Below are positions 55,243 to 62,685 of a DNA stretch of 64,000 nucleotides, piece after piece. Position numbers and translations under genes: made by a program. A model generated the notes under the pieces. The model saw nothing but the letters and a program-made list of their open reading frames with translations. It did no database searches and was not told where the DNA came from. The stretch is from an uncultured Subdoligranulum sp. (GTDB taxonomy: Bacteria; Bacillota; Clostridia; Oscillospirales; Ruminococcaceae), in contig NZ_OZ007030.1 of the NCBI RefSeq assembly GCF_963931595.1, positions 1,914,481-1,978,480 on the forward strand, written 5' to 3'. Every line of letters starts with the position of its first letter. Positions within the stretch are counted from its first letter, which is position 1.

Positions 55243-55387
55243 AATTAATTTCCTTTCTCGCGTGGTGATGTATCTACACCTCCTTTTTATCAGAGATTTC
55301 AAATTGAATCAAAGATACGGCCAAGGAAAAACTAAGAGCGAGACATCCTTGTCTCGCTCTTACTTCATTTTCTGAATTGTTCGGAAC

Positions 55388-56599
55388 TTACACAGCGTCC
55401 CATAAGTCAAAGGCACAGCCCATTGCTTTGACAAGATCATCCGGCCTGTTGTATTTGACCTTTGCGTAAATGTCCATCGTGATTTTGCTGCTTTCATGGC
55501 CCGCCAAATATTGTACCGTTTTGGGGTCCACCGAAGAATGAATCAGATTGGTGATGTAGGTGTGCCGCAGCTGATGCGGTGTCACTTCAAAATCCAGGCT
55601 ATATACCACATGGCCGTTATTCCTGGCTTTTTCTCCAAGTTTCGGGTAAAGCATATATTTTACATACTTTCCGTCCACAAGTTTTCTGGCCATTCTCGGC
55701 TTTGCAGTCCGCGTCACAATATACTGCCACAGCCGCTTAAACTGTGTATAGGATAGCGGATCACCGTCCCGATTGGCAATCACATAATCCGAAGTGGATT
55801 TTTTCTTTGCATCTTTCAGACATTCAACCAGACAGACCGGGAGAGGAATGTTTCTTTGTGCCGCTTTGGTCTTTAGCTCGGTAAGAATGACCGGCCTGTT
55901 ATGTTCTGTGTGCCATGCCCGCCGTACCGTTAAGTACGGAGCCTCTGCATCCAGATACACAGAATCCCATTGCAGCGCCAGGATTTCTTCCCGGCGCAGA
56001 CCGGCATATAAACCGATCATCACAAATACATAGGGCGGCAAATCCCGGATCGTGTCCAAAAGCCGCTCAACCTGTTCATCCGTCAATGCCTGTCTTTCTT
56101 CCTGGGGAACTCCTCCCTTTGCATCCAGGTATATGGTCGGGTCCTCGTCAATCACATGGCTCTCCTTGGCCGCCCGGAAAATGGACTTGCAGAGAATCAC
56201 CACAGACTTATAAACCGAAGCCGACTTCTTGGAAACAGGTACGAGGGCAAGTTGGATGTCATCCAGGGATACATCAGCCATTCTCTTGTCTCCCAGCCCT
56301 CCAATAATGTGCCGCCGCACCTTAGAGGTATAATCTGTCAAGGTGGTGGCCCGAACATGGACGGACTGCATCAGCAGCCACTTCTCACAGTACTCAGCAA
56401 CCGTAGGCGATCTTCGACGAAACGTAGTACTGTCAATCTGCTCTAACGCCTCCAGTTCCTTGTCATAAAGCTTTTCGGGCGTCTTTGCATAAAGCGCCAC
56501 TCTGTTTCCATCCGAATCTTCGACTCTGGTTCTATAATATTCAATGCCGTTAAGCACGACCGTACCATATTGAGGAATTGCCCTTTTTCTTTTTGCCAA
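55388..56599 (-). CDS. Tyrosine integrase, tandem copy 2
   Basis: 403 residues. The TTG at 56599 is chosen because AGGAGG lies eight bases upstream and the product then starts AKRKRAIPQYGTV, matching copy 1. A GTG at 56608 would overlap the ribosome site. Catalytic Arg is in YAGLRREEIL, His-x-x-Arg in HQLRHTYIT, His in GHESSK and Tyr in DIYAKVKY. The two copies share most blocks, including SPTVAEYCEKWLLMQS-like and HTEHNRPVI, but differ enough to be old duplicates. Confidence 0.92.
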   Translation of the reverse strand: MAKRKRAIPQYGTVVLNGIEYYRTRVEDSDGNRVALYAKTPEKLYDKELEALEQIDSTTFRRRSPTVAEYCEKWLLMQSVHVRATTLTDYTSKVRRHIIGGLGDKRMADVSLDDIQLALVPVSKKSASVYKSVVILCKSIFRAAKESHVIDEDPTIYLDAKGGVPQEERQALTDEQVERLLDTIRDLPPYVFVMIGLYAGLRREEILALQWDSVYLDAEAPYLTVRRAWHTEHNRPVILTELKTKAAQRNIPLPVCLVECLKDAKKKSTSDYVIANRDGDPLSYTQFKRLWQYIVTRTAKPRMARKLVDGKYVKYMLYPKLGEKARNNGHVVYSLDFEVTPHQLRHTYITNLIHSSVDPKTVQYLAGHESSKITMDIYAKVKYNRPDDLVKAMGCAFDLWDAV

Positions 56600-56683
56600 T
56601 TCCGTCACCTCCTAAGAATAATGTCCAGCGCTGTACCTTTGTTTTATCAGACATATTAGGTTCCAGCAAGGATACGGAACAGC

Positions 56684-56914
56684 TCAAGCTCGGACACTTC
56701 GCAGCTTGCGGTATGTAGCGCTTTTTTCCACTGGCTTTGCACGATGGGTGCATTTTGCGATATACTCCTGAAGGCCAGCATCTGTAAAGTACACGCAACC
56801 ATTTTGCACATACTGAACATAGGAAATTAGCCCACTGTTTCGAGCTGCATCCAAAGTGGCAATGCTAATCCCCAGTAATTTGGCAGCCTCTTTCCGCGAA
56901 ATCAATTTTTCCAT
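56684..56914 (-). CDS. Small HTH (excisionase/MerR-like) protein
   Basis: 76 residues from MEKLISRKEAAKLLGISIATLDAARNSGLIS, a winged-helix/excisionase-type DNA-binding start. The later part is basic. GGGGG lies seven bases upstream. Just upstream of the tandem integrases on the same strand, so it is probably their directionality factor or regulator. Confidence 0.8.
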   Translation of the reverse strand: MEKLISRKEAAKLLGISIATLDAARNSGLISYVQYVQNGCVYFTDAGLQEYIAKCTHRAKPVEKSATYRKLRSVRA

Positions 56915-56967
56915 AGGTGGTCCCCCTTTCTGTCAAAGATGTGGTTGTTGCTTTCAAAATCACATGA

Positions 56968-56997
56968 ATGCGCTGGCAACCGAAGCTGCCAGCGCAT
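56968..56997. repeat. Perfect inverted repeat upstream of the integrase module
   Basis: 11-bp arms ATGCGCTGGCA / TGCCAGCGCAT with an 8-base loop, flanked by a further TTTCAAA / TTTGAAA pair (56952-56958 and 57007-57013). It may be an operator, an attachment-linked site or an RNA structure in the leader of the small HTH gene. Confidence 0.55.
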
Positions 56998-57413
56998 GGT
57001 ATCTGACTTTGAAAAATTTACTCGCCACATTTGCCACGCACCCCTGGCGATGGGGACATTCCGGTCTCCGCTGGCGCGGCTGTCATAACTCCACAGCGTC
57101 GTTTTACTCGTGCGCCGCAGAGTTCCCCCCAAGTCTTTAGGAGGCCGTGAGGAAGTATCTTTAACCCCTATGCAGTCATCGCGCCCTGAAATGCCACTTT
57201 CGGGTATCAGGCTGACGTGGATCGCTCGGAACAGTCCTATTCATCACCTCCTGGGGCTGTCCATCTTCGCGGCGTGCCTGATTCGCTCGTACATAGGTTA
57301 TGTACCGGAAATGCCGTCTATGAAATTGTCAAGCTCCACATTGGGAGAATGTTCTTCCCTCAATGGGTAGGCACTGATACGCTTCATTTGTTAAGTGTTA
57401 TTCAAAAATTTTT
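56998..57413. other. Gene-free stretch in the mobile region
   Basis: About 415 bases with several short open frames in different phases and no ribosome sites. Higher G+C than the DNA to its right. Ends in a long A/T run (57405-57432) after the sigma-like stop. I see no gene. Confidence 0.4.
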
Positions 57414-57869
57414 TTATTTTTTTATTTTTTTAAATCTTTGTGCAACAGCACTTCTGGAACAATGCCAAAGACGTGCTACATCAATTTGACGATAACCATC
57501 CACAAAAAGTAATGTCAATAGCTCCAAATCTTTCTTCGACAGCTTCTTCAATCTCAACAGTAGTTGTTCGTTTTCCACCGAAGCCAACCATCCATATCGC
57601 GTTTGATCAATCTTATCAACATCCCATTGATAAGATAACGATGCAAACTTTCGGAACAGCTGTGATTGACCACATACTTCATCATATTGTTCACAAGGTA
57701 TTGGTTGCGTATGGTTTTGAAAAACCCTTTGACTGCAAAACCATGCCCAGTCATATTCTTTCATGGCAGCAATCTGTTCTTCGCTCATCCCTGCATCACA
57801 ATACTCAACTTCTAAACGCTTCCATCTACTATCAAACTTCTTTTTCTCATATCCATAATTAAATCCCAT
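57414..57869 (-). CDS. Sigma-70 region 4-like protein of a conjugative element
   Basis: 151 residues, AGGAGG upstream. The C-terminus has a sigma region 4 helix-turn-helix: LKKLSKKDLELLTLLFVDGYRQIDVARLWHCSRSAVAQRFKKIKK (about 107-151). The N-terminal part is Trp/Tyr-rich and not a normal region 2. Small proteins of this type sit in Tn916/Tn1549-like elements and are thought to regulate integration or transfer genes. Confidence 0.75.
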   Translation of the reverse strand: MGFNYGYEKKKFDSRWKRLEVEYCDAGMSEEQIAAMKEYDWAWFCSQRVFQNHTQPIPCEQYDEVCGQSQLFRKFASLSYQWDVDKIDQTRYGWLASVENEQLLLRLKKLSKKDLELLTLLFVDGYRQIDVARLWHCSRSAVAQRFKKIKK

Positions 57870-57972
57870 TATTAACCTCCTGTAGATTCAATTTGCAAAA
57901 TTCACCATGCAAACTAAAATCAGGAGGAGATCGACAACGAGAATCTCTGGGTTGTTTTCCATCCCCAGAAAC

Positions 57973-58011
57973 AAAAATGCCAGCTGATCTTAAGGACCAA
58001 CTGGCATTTTT
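57973..58011 (-). terminator. Terminator of the bcr operon
   Basis: 14-base arms AAAAATGCCAGCTG / CAACTGGCATTTTT with one mismatch and an 11-base loop. On the minus strand it ends in TTTTTG, 26 bases after the bcrD stop. Confidence 0.88.
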
Positions 58012-58036
58012 ATTCGCGCACAAAGAAAACGCATTA

Positions 58037-58864
58037 TTAAGATTTTATAAGTACAACAAGTATACCAAGCACAATTCGATACCAACCAAACACCTTAAAA
58101 TCATGTTTTTTGATAAAGTTCATTAGGAATTTAATTACTAAGACAGATACCGCAAATGCCACAGCCATACCGAGAACAAGAGCGAGCAGTTCTGCACTTG
58201 TAAATTCAAACCCGAATTTTAACAGCTTAAAAGCACTTGCTCCAAGCATAGTAGGTACTGCGAGGAAAAAAGTAAACTCTGCTGCTGCCACTCGTGAAAC
58301 TCCTATGAGTAAAGCACCTATAATCGTTGCTCCCGACCGTGATGTGCCGGGTATAAGTGATAACACTTGAAATGCCCCTATCAAGATTGCTGTTTTATAG
58401 CTGATGTCAGAAAGTGCCATAGTAGTAGGAGTACGCTTTTTATTCCAATTTTCTATGAGAATGAATAACAAACCATAAAAGATTAACATGATTGAAATCA
58501 CAATGGGGGTTTGGAGGTAAGCATCCAAATAATCATCAAATAGAATCCCCATAATAGCTGACGGTACACAAGCTACCGCAACCTTGAACCACAACGAGAA
58601 AGTATCCTTTTTAACAATTGACTGTGCTTTGTTCTTAAATTGAAAGGGAAACATCTTGTTCCAAAACATTACAACCACTGCGAGTATAGCTCCAAGTTGA
58701 ATAACAACAAAAAACATTTCTTTAAATGCTTCGCTCATATTAAGTGTGATAAATTCGTCCACAAGAATCATATGTCCTGTGCTGCTGATAGGTAGCCACT
58801 CAGTAATACCCTCAACAATTCCAAGAAAAATAACTTTTAAAATTTCTATAAAATCAAGTACCAT
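58037..58864 (-). CDS. bcrD: Undecaprenyl-diphosphate phosphatase BcrD (UppP/BacA type)
   Basis: Removes a phosphate from undecaprenyl pyrophosphate, the target of bacitracin, and so lowers drug binding. 275 residues, eight or so helices. The two UppP motifs are [15 protein letters not shown] (about 18-32) and [12 protein letters not shown] (about 169-180), with the active Glu, Ser and Arg present. The ATG overlaps the stop of the permease gene by one base. A+T-rich, unlike the chromosome. Last gene of bcrRABD. A housekeeping uppP gene would be expected elsewhere. Confidence 0.92.
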   Translation of the reverse strand: MVLDFIEILKVIFLGIVEGITEWLPISSTGHMILVDEFITLNMSEAFKEMFFVVIQLGAILAVVVMFWNKMFPFQFKNKAQSIVKKDTFSLWFKVAVACVPSAIMGILFDDYLDAYLQTPIVISIMLIFYGLLFILIENWNKKRTPTTMALSDISYKTAILIGAFQVLSLIPGTSRSGATIIGALLIGVSRVAAAEFTFFLAVPTMLGASAFKLLKFGFEFTSAELLALVLGMAVAFAVSVLVIKFLMNFIKKHDFKVFGWYRIVLGILVVLIKS

Positions 58865-59613
58865 TATTTCAAATCCTCCTTTTTAAAATGATGAAAGGTC
58901 ATAAGAAAACCAACTGCTGATACAAGAATAATAATAGATACAGACAGCAGTGTAGGATAGCCGGTACTCTGAAGTTTACCCTGCACCAAGAAATAGGTGG
59001 CTGTCCACGGATACAACGCTCCCCATTCTTGATTTGAAAGTGCGGCACTTCCCATGACAATCACGGCAGAGCCAATCATCGGGGCGACAAATCCTTTTGT
59101 TTTCATAGCAACAAACACAAAAGGAGAAACTGTTAAAAACATCAGGATACTGCCAAACAAAAACTTGGGGAGCCATACTATTGCCACTAGTAAGCTATAT
59201 CCCTCCAATGTAAAGACAGCGTCATATAGCCCACAAACGATAAATATACCTGCCCATGTTACAAGGGTTAGCATAACAATCCAAAGAAGCAGGGTGCAAA
59301 ATTTTCCAATTAATAGTTTTGTCCTTGAAATGGGTATGGGCAATATGGTTTTGAGGGTGCTTTCTGTGTACTCTCTGCTAAACAAGTAAGCTGCAATTGC
59401 CACATATATCATAATGTTTACCAGCAGCATGATATACAGTACACTGTCGCTGTATATGTCAGACAAGGTAAAGATAATCTCCGGCTTATCAAAATGTGTT
59501 TGCAAGGCTTCTATTAACATCAAAAGTGGGGTAGATAATACCCCTGCCACACTAATTAGCACCACTTTTGAACGCTTTAGTTTTAATAATTCACAAGAAA
59601 TAAGATTAAGCAA
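58864..59613 (-). CDS. bcrB: Bacitracin ABC exporter permease BcrB
   Basis: 249 residues. TTG at 59613 is used because GGAGG lies eight bases upstream. It overlaps the end of bcrA by 8 bases. Six hydrophobic segments in the ABC-2 pattern, starting [20 protein letters not shown]. The [23 protein letters not shown] motif (about 83-105) is typical of BcrB/NatB-like permeases. It forms the exporter with BcrA and pumps bacitracin (or removes it from the membrane). Confidence 0.88.
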   Translation of the reverse strand: MLNLISCELLKLKRSKVVLISVAGVLSTPLLMLIEALQTHFDKPEIIFTLSDIYSDSVLYIMLLVNIMIYVAIAAYLFSREYTESTLKTILPIPISRTKLLIGKFCTLLLWIVMLTLVTWAGIFIVCGLYDAVFTLEGYSLLVAIVWLPKFLFGSILMFLTVSPFVFVAMKTKGFVAPMIGSAVIVMGSAALSNQEWGALYPWTATYFLVQGKLQSTGYPTLLSVSIIILVSAVGFLMTFHHFKKEDLK

Positions 59614-60523
59614 TACCGCCACCTCCAATCAGTTTAGAAAAGTAGTCCTCTAAGTTTTCCTCACTATCATTTATCCTTGTCACGAGCAGTCCATTTCGTG
59701 CAAATTCTCGATTGATTTCTCCAACACTTTGGCTAAAGTCATAAATTCTCACCGTACCGTCCTGCACTGTAAAATCCGTCATGTGGTAGTGGTTTTCTAA
59801 AATCTTTCCGGCTATCTCACTGTCAGATAAATCAAATTGAATGTATTTTCGATTCCTTTTGTGAAGCTCGGATATATTCACTTCCTCTACTAAATGCCCC
59901 TCGTGCATAACGCCGATAATATCTGCTATCTGTTCAATCTCGCTTAAAACATGGCTTGAGATAAAAATGGTAATGCCATGATTGTGACTAAGTTCAGATA
60001 AAAATGAGCGTATTTCAACTATTCCAATGGGGTCAAGTCCGTTAATCGGTTCGTCAAGTATTAAAAGCTCCGGCTCGTGCATAATGGCGGCGGCAATACC
60101 AAGCCGTTGCTTCATTCCGAGGGAATAATCGGAAAAGACTTTTCTTTTCTCCTTATGCAGCCCCACAACTTCAAGAGCTTTTTCTACTCCACTTTTAGAT
60201 ACTCCCCCTCGCAGTTTAGCGAGAATTTGCAAATTCTCATACCCTGTTAAATTACTGTAAAATCCCGGTGTTTCGATAATAGAGCCTACTTTGCTATAAA
60301 GGGTATGGATATTTTCCTTATAGTTTGTGCCAAACAAGCGTACCGTTCCCTCCGTTGGGAAAGCAAGCTGCAACATCATTTTCATTGCTGTGGTTTTGCC
60401 TGCTCCGTTTCTGCCGAGCAAACCATAAATTTTGCCCTTTGGCACATGAAGATTTACCTTATCGACAACGGTGGCTGTTCCGTATCGCTTCGTAAGATTT
60501 TCTGTTTCAATGATATAATCCAT
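59606..60523 (-). CDS. bcrA: Bacitracin ABC exporter ATPase BcrA
   Basis: 305 residues from [15 protein letters not shown], with AAGGAG upstream. Walker [10 protein letters not shown] (about 36-44), signature LGMKQRLGI (about 131-139), Walker [15 protein letters not shown]-loop ISSHVLSEI. The C-terminal part (about 220-305) is the extra domain seen in BcrA-type ATPases. It is first in the bcrABD transcript and follows a regulated promoter with two BcrR-type sites. Confidence 0.92.
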   Translation of the reverse strand: MDYIIETENLTKRYGTATVVDKVNLHVPKGKIYGLLGRNGAGKTTAMKMMLQLAFPTEGTVRLFGTNYKENIHTLYSKVGSIIETPGFYSNLTGYENLQILAKLRGGVSKSGVEKALEVVGLHKEKRKVFSDYSLGMKQRLGIAAAIMHEPELLILDEPINGLDPIGIVEIRSFLSELSHNHGITIFISSHVLSEIEQIADIIGVMHEGHLVEEVNISELHKRNRKYIQFDLSDSEIAGKILENHYHMTDFTVQDGTVRIYDFSQSVGEINREFARNGLLVTRINDSEENLEDYFSKLIGGGGIA

Positions 60524-60577
60524 ATTTGATTCTCCTTTCCGTGGGTTGCTGTTCTTGTTTTCGCTGACCACAATCTT

Positions 60578-60606
60578 ATTATCCACGAGTATTGCATAGA
60601 AGCCAA
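60578..60606 (-). promoter_or_regulatory. bcrABD promoter
   Basis: On the minus strand, TTGGCT (60601-60606), 17 bases, GATAAT (60578-60583). The weak -35 box fits a promoter that needs an activator. The nearer BcrR-type site ends 22 bases upstream. Confidence 0.75.
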
Positions 60607-60627
60607 GAAATCTACCGTCACAATGCC

Positions 60628-60642
60628 GACACAATAGATGTC
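60628..60642. promoter_or_regulatory. BcrR-type operator, promoter-proximal
   Basis: Exact match to GACA-N7-TGTC, the form of site described for Enterococcus BcrR. Bases 60628-60631 and 60639-60642 form the arms. Confidence 0.8.
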
Positions 60643-60653
60643 AGCACGAAAAA

Positions 60654-60682
60654 AGCTCCGACACTTATCGTGTCAGAGCCTA
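60654..60682 (-). terminator. bcrR terminator overlapping a second BcrR-type site
   Basis: On the minus strand, stem GCTCTGACAC / GTGTCGGAGC followed by TTTTTTC. Its core (60660-60674) is again an exact GACA-N7-TGTC. The two sites are 32 bases apart centre to centre, about three helical turns. Confidence 0.8.
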
Positions 60683-60703
60683 TTTTAAAGGGTTTATGGC
60701 ATT

Positions 60704-61318
60704 TTACTTTGTTTGGGTTTGCTTTATCCAGACAAATATTTTAGCAACAAATAGCAGAAACATAAGGGCGGTTACATAGGGTTGTCTTGCCGCAGCGAAG
60801 AAGCAGATAAAAAGCGTACTCAGCACGAGAGAGCATTTTGTGATTATGTTGCTCCATGATTCCTTTTCAAAACAAACACACATCAGTTTCGCTATCCCAA
60901 GTGCAATCAAAACAATAAAAACAATCCAATAGATTGCAAGATATATTGGGGTAGTGTCTGTAAATGAAAGTAGATTGACAGAATAAATATATCCGTCAAC
61001 AAGCTTACCATACAACGGCAAAAGTATAAAAGTAACCGCCATCATATCTAATATTCCATAAATGAAACTGTAAATTTTTTTCAAGTTGGAACGATTTTCA
61101 GTTTCGGCAAGTGTAATCAGTTCTTCGCCCGATAGCAGTTCATCTATGGTCACAGAAAAGAATTTAGAAATACACTTGAGCGACTCAATGTTAGGGTAAC
61201 CCTTGCCGCTTTCCCATTTTGAAATGGCTGTTCTTGATACATATAATTGCTCCGCAAGTTGTTCCTGCGTTAAGTTCTTTCCAGTCCTAAGCTGTTGTAG
61301 CTTTTCATTAAATTCCAT
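60704..61318 (-). CDS. bcrR: Membrane-bound bacitracin sensor-regulator BcrR
   Basis: 204 residues, the length of known BcrR. The N-terminal XRE HTH (about 1-65) reads LQQLRTGKNLTQEQLAEQLYVSRTAISKWESGKGYP. Four membrane helices follow (about 85-105, 118-140, 155-175 and 180-198). It binds bacitracin and activates bcrABD directly from the membrane without a separate kinase. AGGAGGAG precedes the ATG. It lies immediately before bcrABD in the order R-A-B-D. Confidence 0.9.
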   Translation of the reverse strand: MEFNEKLQQLRTGKNLTQEQLAEQLYVSRTAISKWESGKGYPNIESLKCISKFFSVTIDELLSGEELITLAETENRSNLKKIYSFIYGILDMMAVTFILLPLYGKLVDGYIYSVNLLSFTDTTPIYLAIYWIVFIVLIALGIAKLMCVCFEKESWSNIITKCSLVLSTLFICFFAAARQPYVTALMFLLFVAKIFVWIKQTQTK

Positions 61319-61505
61319 GATTCTCCTCCTGTTTGTTCCTTGTTTTCATACGTCCATCAACGGGTTTTTCTGCATCTTTTGGTATCATCCATGCACGACC
61401 AAATTTTTCAGTTCCGTCAATGCGATTTTCCTCACATAATTTTTGTATCCGTCTTTCCGATATGCCCCATTTTTCAGAAGCGGCTTTCACAGAAATGTAA
61501 TTCAT
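61308..61505 (-). CDS. Small HTH protein overlapping bcrR
   Basis: 65 residues from MNYISVKAASEKWGISERRIQKLCEENRIDG, a MerR/excisionase-type winged-helix start, followed by a basic, Asn/Gln-rich tail. AAGGAAG is eight bases upstream. Its end overlaps the bcrR start by 11 bases, so it is cotranscribed with bcrR. A function in bacitracin sensing is not known. It may be a leftover element regulator. Confidence 0.75.
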   Translation of the reverse strand: MNYISVKAASEKWGISERRIQKLCEENRIDGTEKFGRAWMIPKDAEKPVDGRMKTRNKQEENHGI

Positions 61506-61539
61506 AATATCAACTTCCTTTCGCAAAGAGTATATAATT

Positions 61540-61568
61540 ATTATATACGGAATGACGAATAATAGCAA
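61540..61568 (-). promoter_or_regulatory. Promoter of the small HTH-bcrR transcript
   Basis: On the minus strand, TTGCTA (61563-61568), 17 bases, perfect TATAAT (61540-61545). Confidence 0.8.
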
Positions 61569-61670
61569 GTTTCTCTCCACTAATACGAAATTATACACTA
61601 CTAAACATAAAATCATACTTCGTTCAAATATCATCACCCGAAATGTACAATGATATAGGATGATATTAAA

Positions 61671-62024
61671 ATGTACCAAGATGAAAGAAAACTTGATTTT
61701 AAGCCGTTAGGTATAGCGATAAAAAAAGCTCGGGAAGCAAAAGGGTGGACACAGGAATATCTTGCCCAACTGGTAGACCTTACGCCACGCTCTATTATGT
61801 ATATAGAGAACAGGGGGCAGCACCCAAGGCTTAACAAATTTTATCTCATTACTACCTTGCTTGACATCTCTGTAGACCAGTTCTTTTTTCCATGCAATGA
61901 AGATGGCGACAACAATCGCCGCAAACAAGTTGATGTACTGTTGAATGATATGGAAGAAAAGGAGCTTATCGTGATGGAAGCTACGGCTCAAGGCTTGAAA
62001 AAGGCAAGAGAAACTGCGGAATAA
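61671..62024 (+). CDS. XRE-family HTH regulator
   Basis: 117 residues. The HTH (about 12-66) reads AIKKAREAKGWTQEYLAQLVDLTPRSIMYIENRGQHP, followed by a small C-terminal helical part ending AQGLKKARETAE. Divergent from the bcrR transcript. Genes of this type are common in Tn1549-like elements and control transfer or cargo. No clear ribosome site is seen before the ATG. Confidence 0.8.
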   Translation: MYQDERKLDFKPLGIAIKKAREAKGWTQEYLAQLVDLTPRSIMYIENRGQHPRLNKFYLITTLLDISVDQFFFPCNEDGDNNRRKQVDVLLNDMEEKELIVMEATAQGLKKARETAE

Positions 62025-62056
62025 TTAACGCTGTTTTCGTAAGCCAAGCCAACTGA

Positions 62057-62093
62057 AAAAAGTGCGACACCTACACAGGCTATCGCACTTTTT
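62057..62093. terminator. Terminator between the XRE gene and the 98-residue gene
   Basis: 11-bp stem AAAAAGTGCGA / TCGCACTTTTT with a 15-base loop. A-run and T-run ends let it work both ways. Confidence 0.85.
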
Positions 62094-62104
62094 AGGTTAT
62101 TTTT

Positions 62105-62401
62105 TTATTCTCCACACAAATCATAAAGCTGTTCACATCGGTTTTGAATATCTAAGATTTCTGTTTCGGTTAAACTCCTGCGGTTATGAGTAAGTTGTTG
62201 CTCTAAAAAATCACGATAGCCATCAAGTAAGGCATCCCGTAAAAGCTCGGGGGCTTTGCAATGTTCCACACCAAACCATTGCTCATCTTTTTCATCCCAA
62301 ATCATAACGGTGTATCCTCGCTTAGTGTTCACCACCTCCAAAACACTATCTTTATTTAGGTAATCGTTGAATACTTCTAAAACCTTTTCAAAGGTCATCA
62401 T
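62105..62401 (-). CDS. Small conserved-type element protein, unknown function
   Basis: 98 residues. Acidic, with EVFNDYLNKDSVLEVVNTKRGYTVMIWDEKDEQWFGVEHCKAPELL and a helical C-terminus. GAAAGGG precedes two adjacent ATGs at 62401 and 62398. No motif for activity is seen. It sits between the XRE regulator and the relaxase gene, as small accessory genes of conjugative elements often do. Confidence 0.7.
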   Translation of the reverse strand: MMTFEKVLEVFNDYLNKDSVLEVVNTKRGYTVMIWDEKDEQWFGVEHCKAPELLRDALLDGYRDFLEQQLTHNRRSLTETEILDIQNRCEQLYDLCGE

Positions 62402-62685
62402 TTTATCAGCCCTTTCATATTTTAGGTGCTTATATGTAAGTAGTTTATATACTTATTACGACTATGATAATAAAAGTAAATCATCGTGTAAAGGATACGG
62501 ATATTGTTTGCGAACAAAAGTGGCAAGCAATGCCGGTGTTAATACACTCGGCCCACAGAGGGAAAAATCCTGACGTGATTTCCCCCTCTGCTTTGCTTGT
62601 TGAGGGCAGCGCCCCCAAGCCCCTTTGAACGCAGAATTTCATTCTGCGGCTACGCGTCCGATGGACGCTTATGACCATGACCGGC
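62402..62685. other. Intergenic region downstream of the relaxase
   Basis: 284 bases with a sharp change from A+T-rich (left) to G+C-rich (right) near 62525. Contains an 8-bp hairpin CGCAGAAT / ATTCTGCG (62630-62648) just past the relaxase stop but no T-run. I see no credible gene. Confidence 0.45.
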
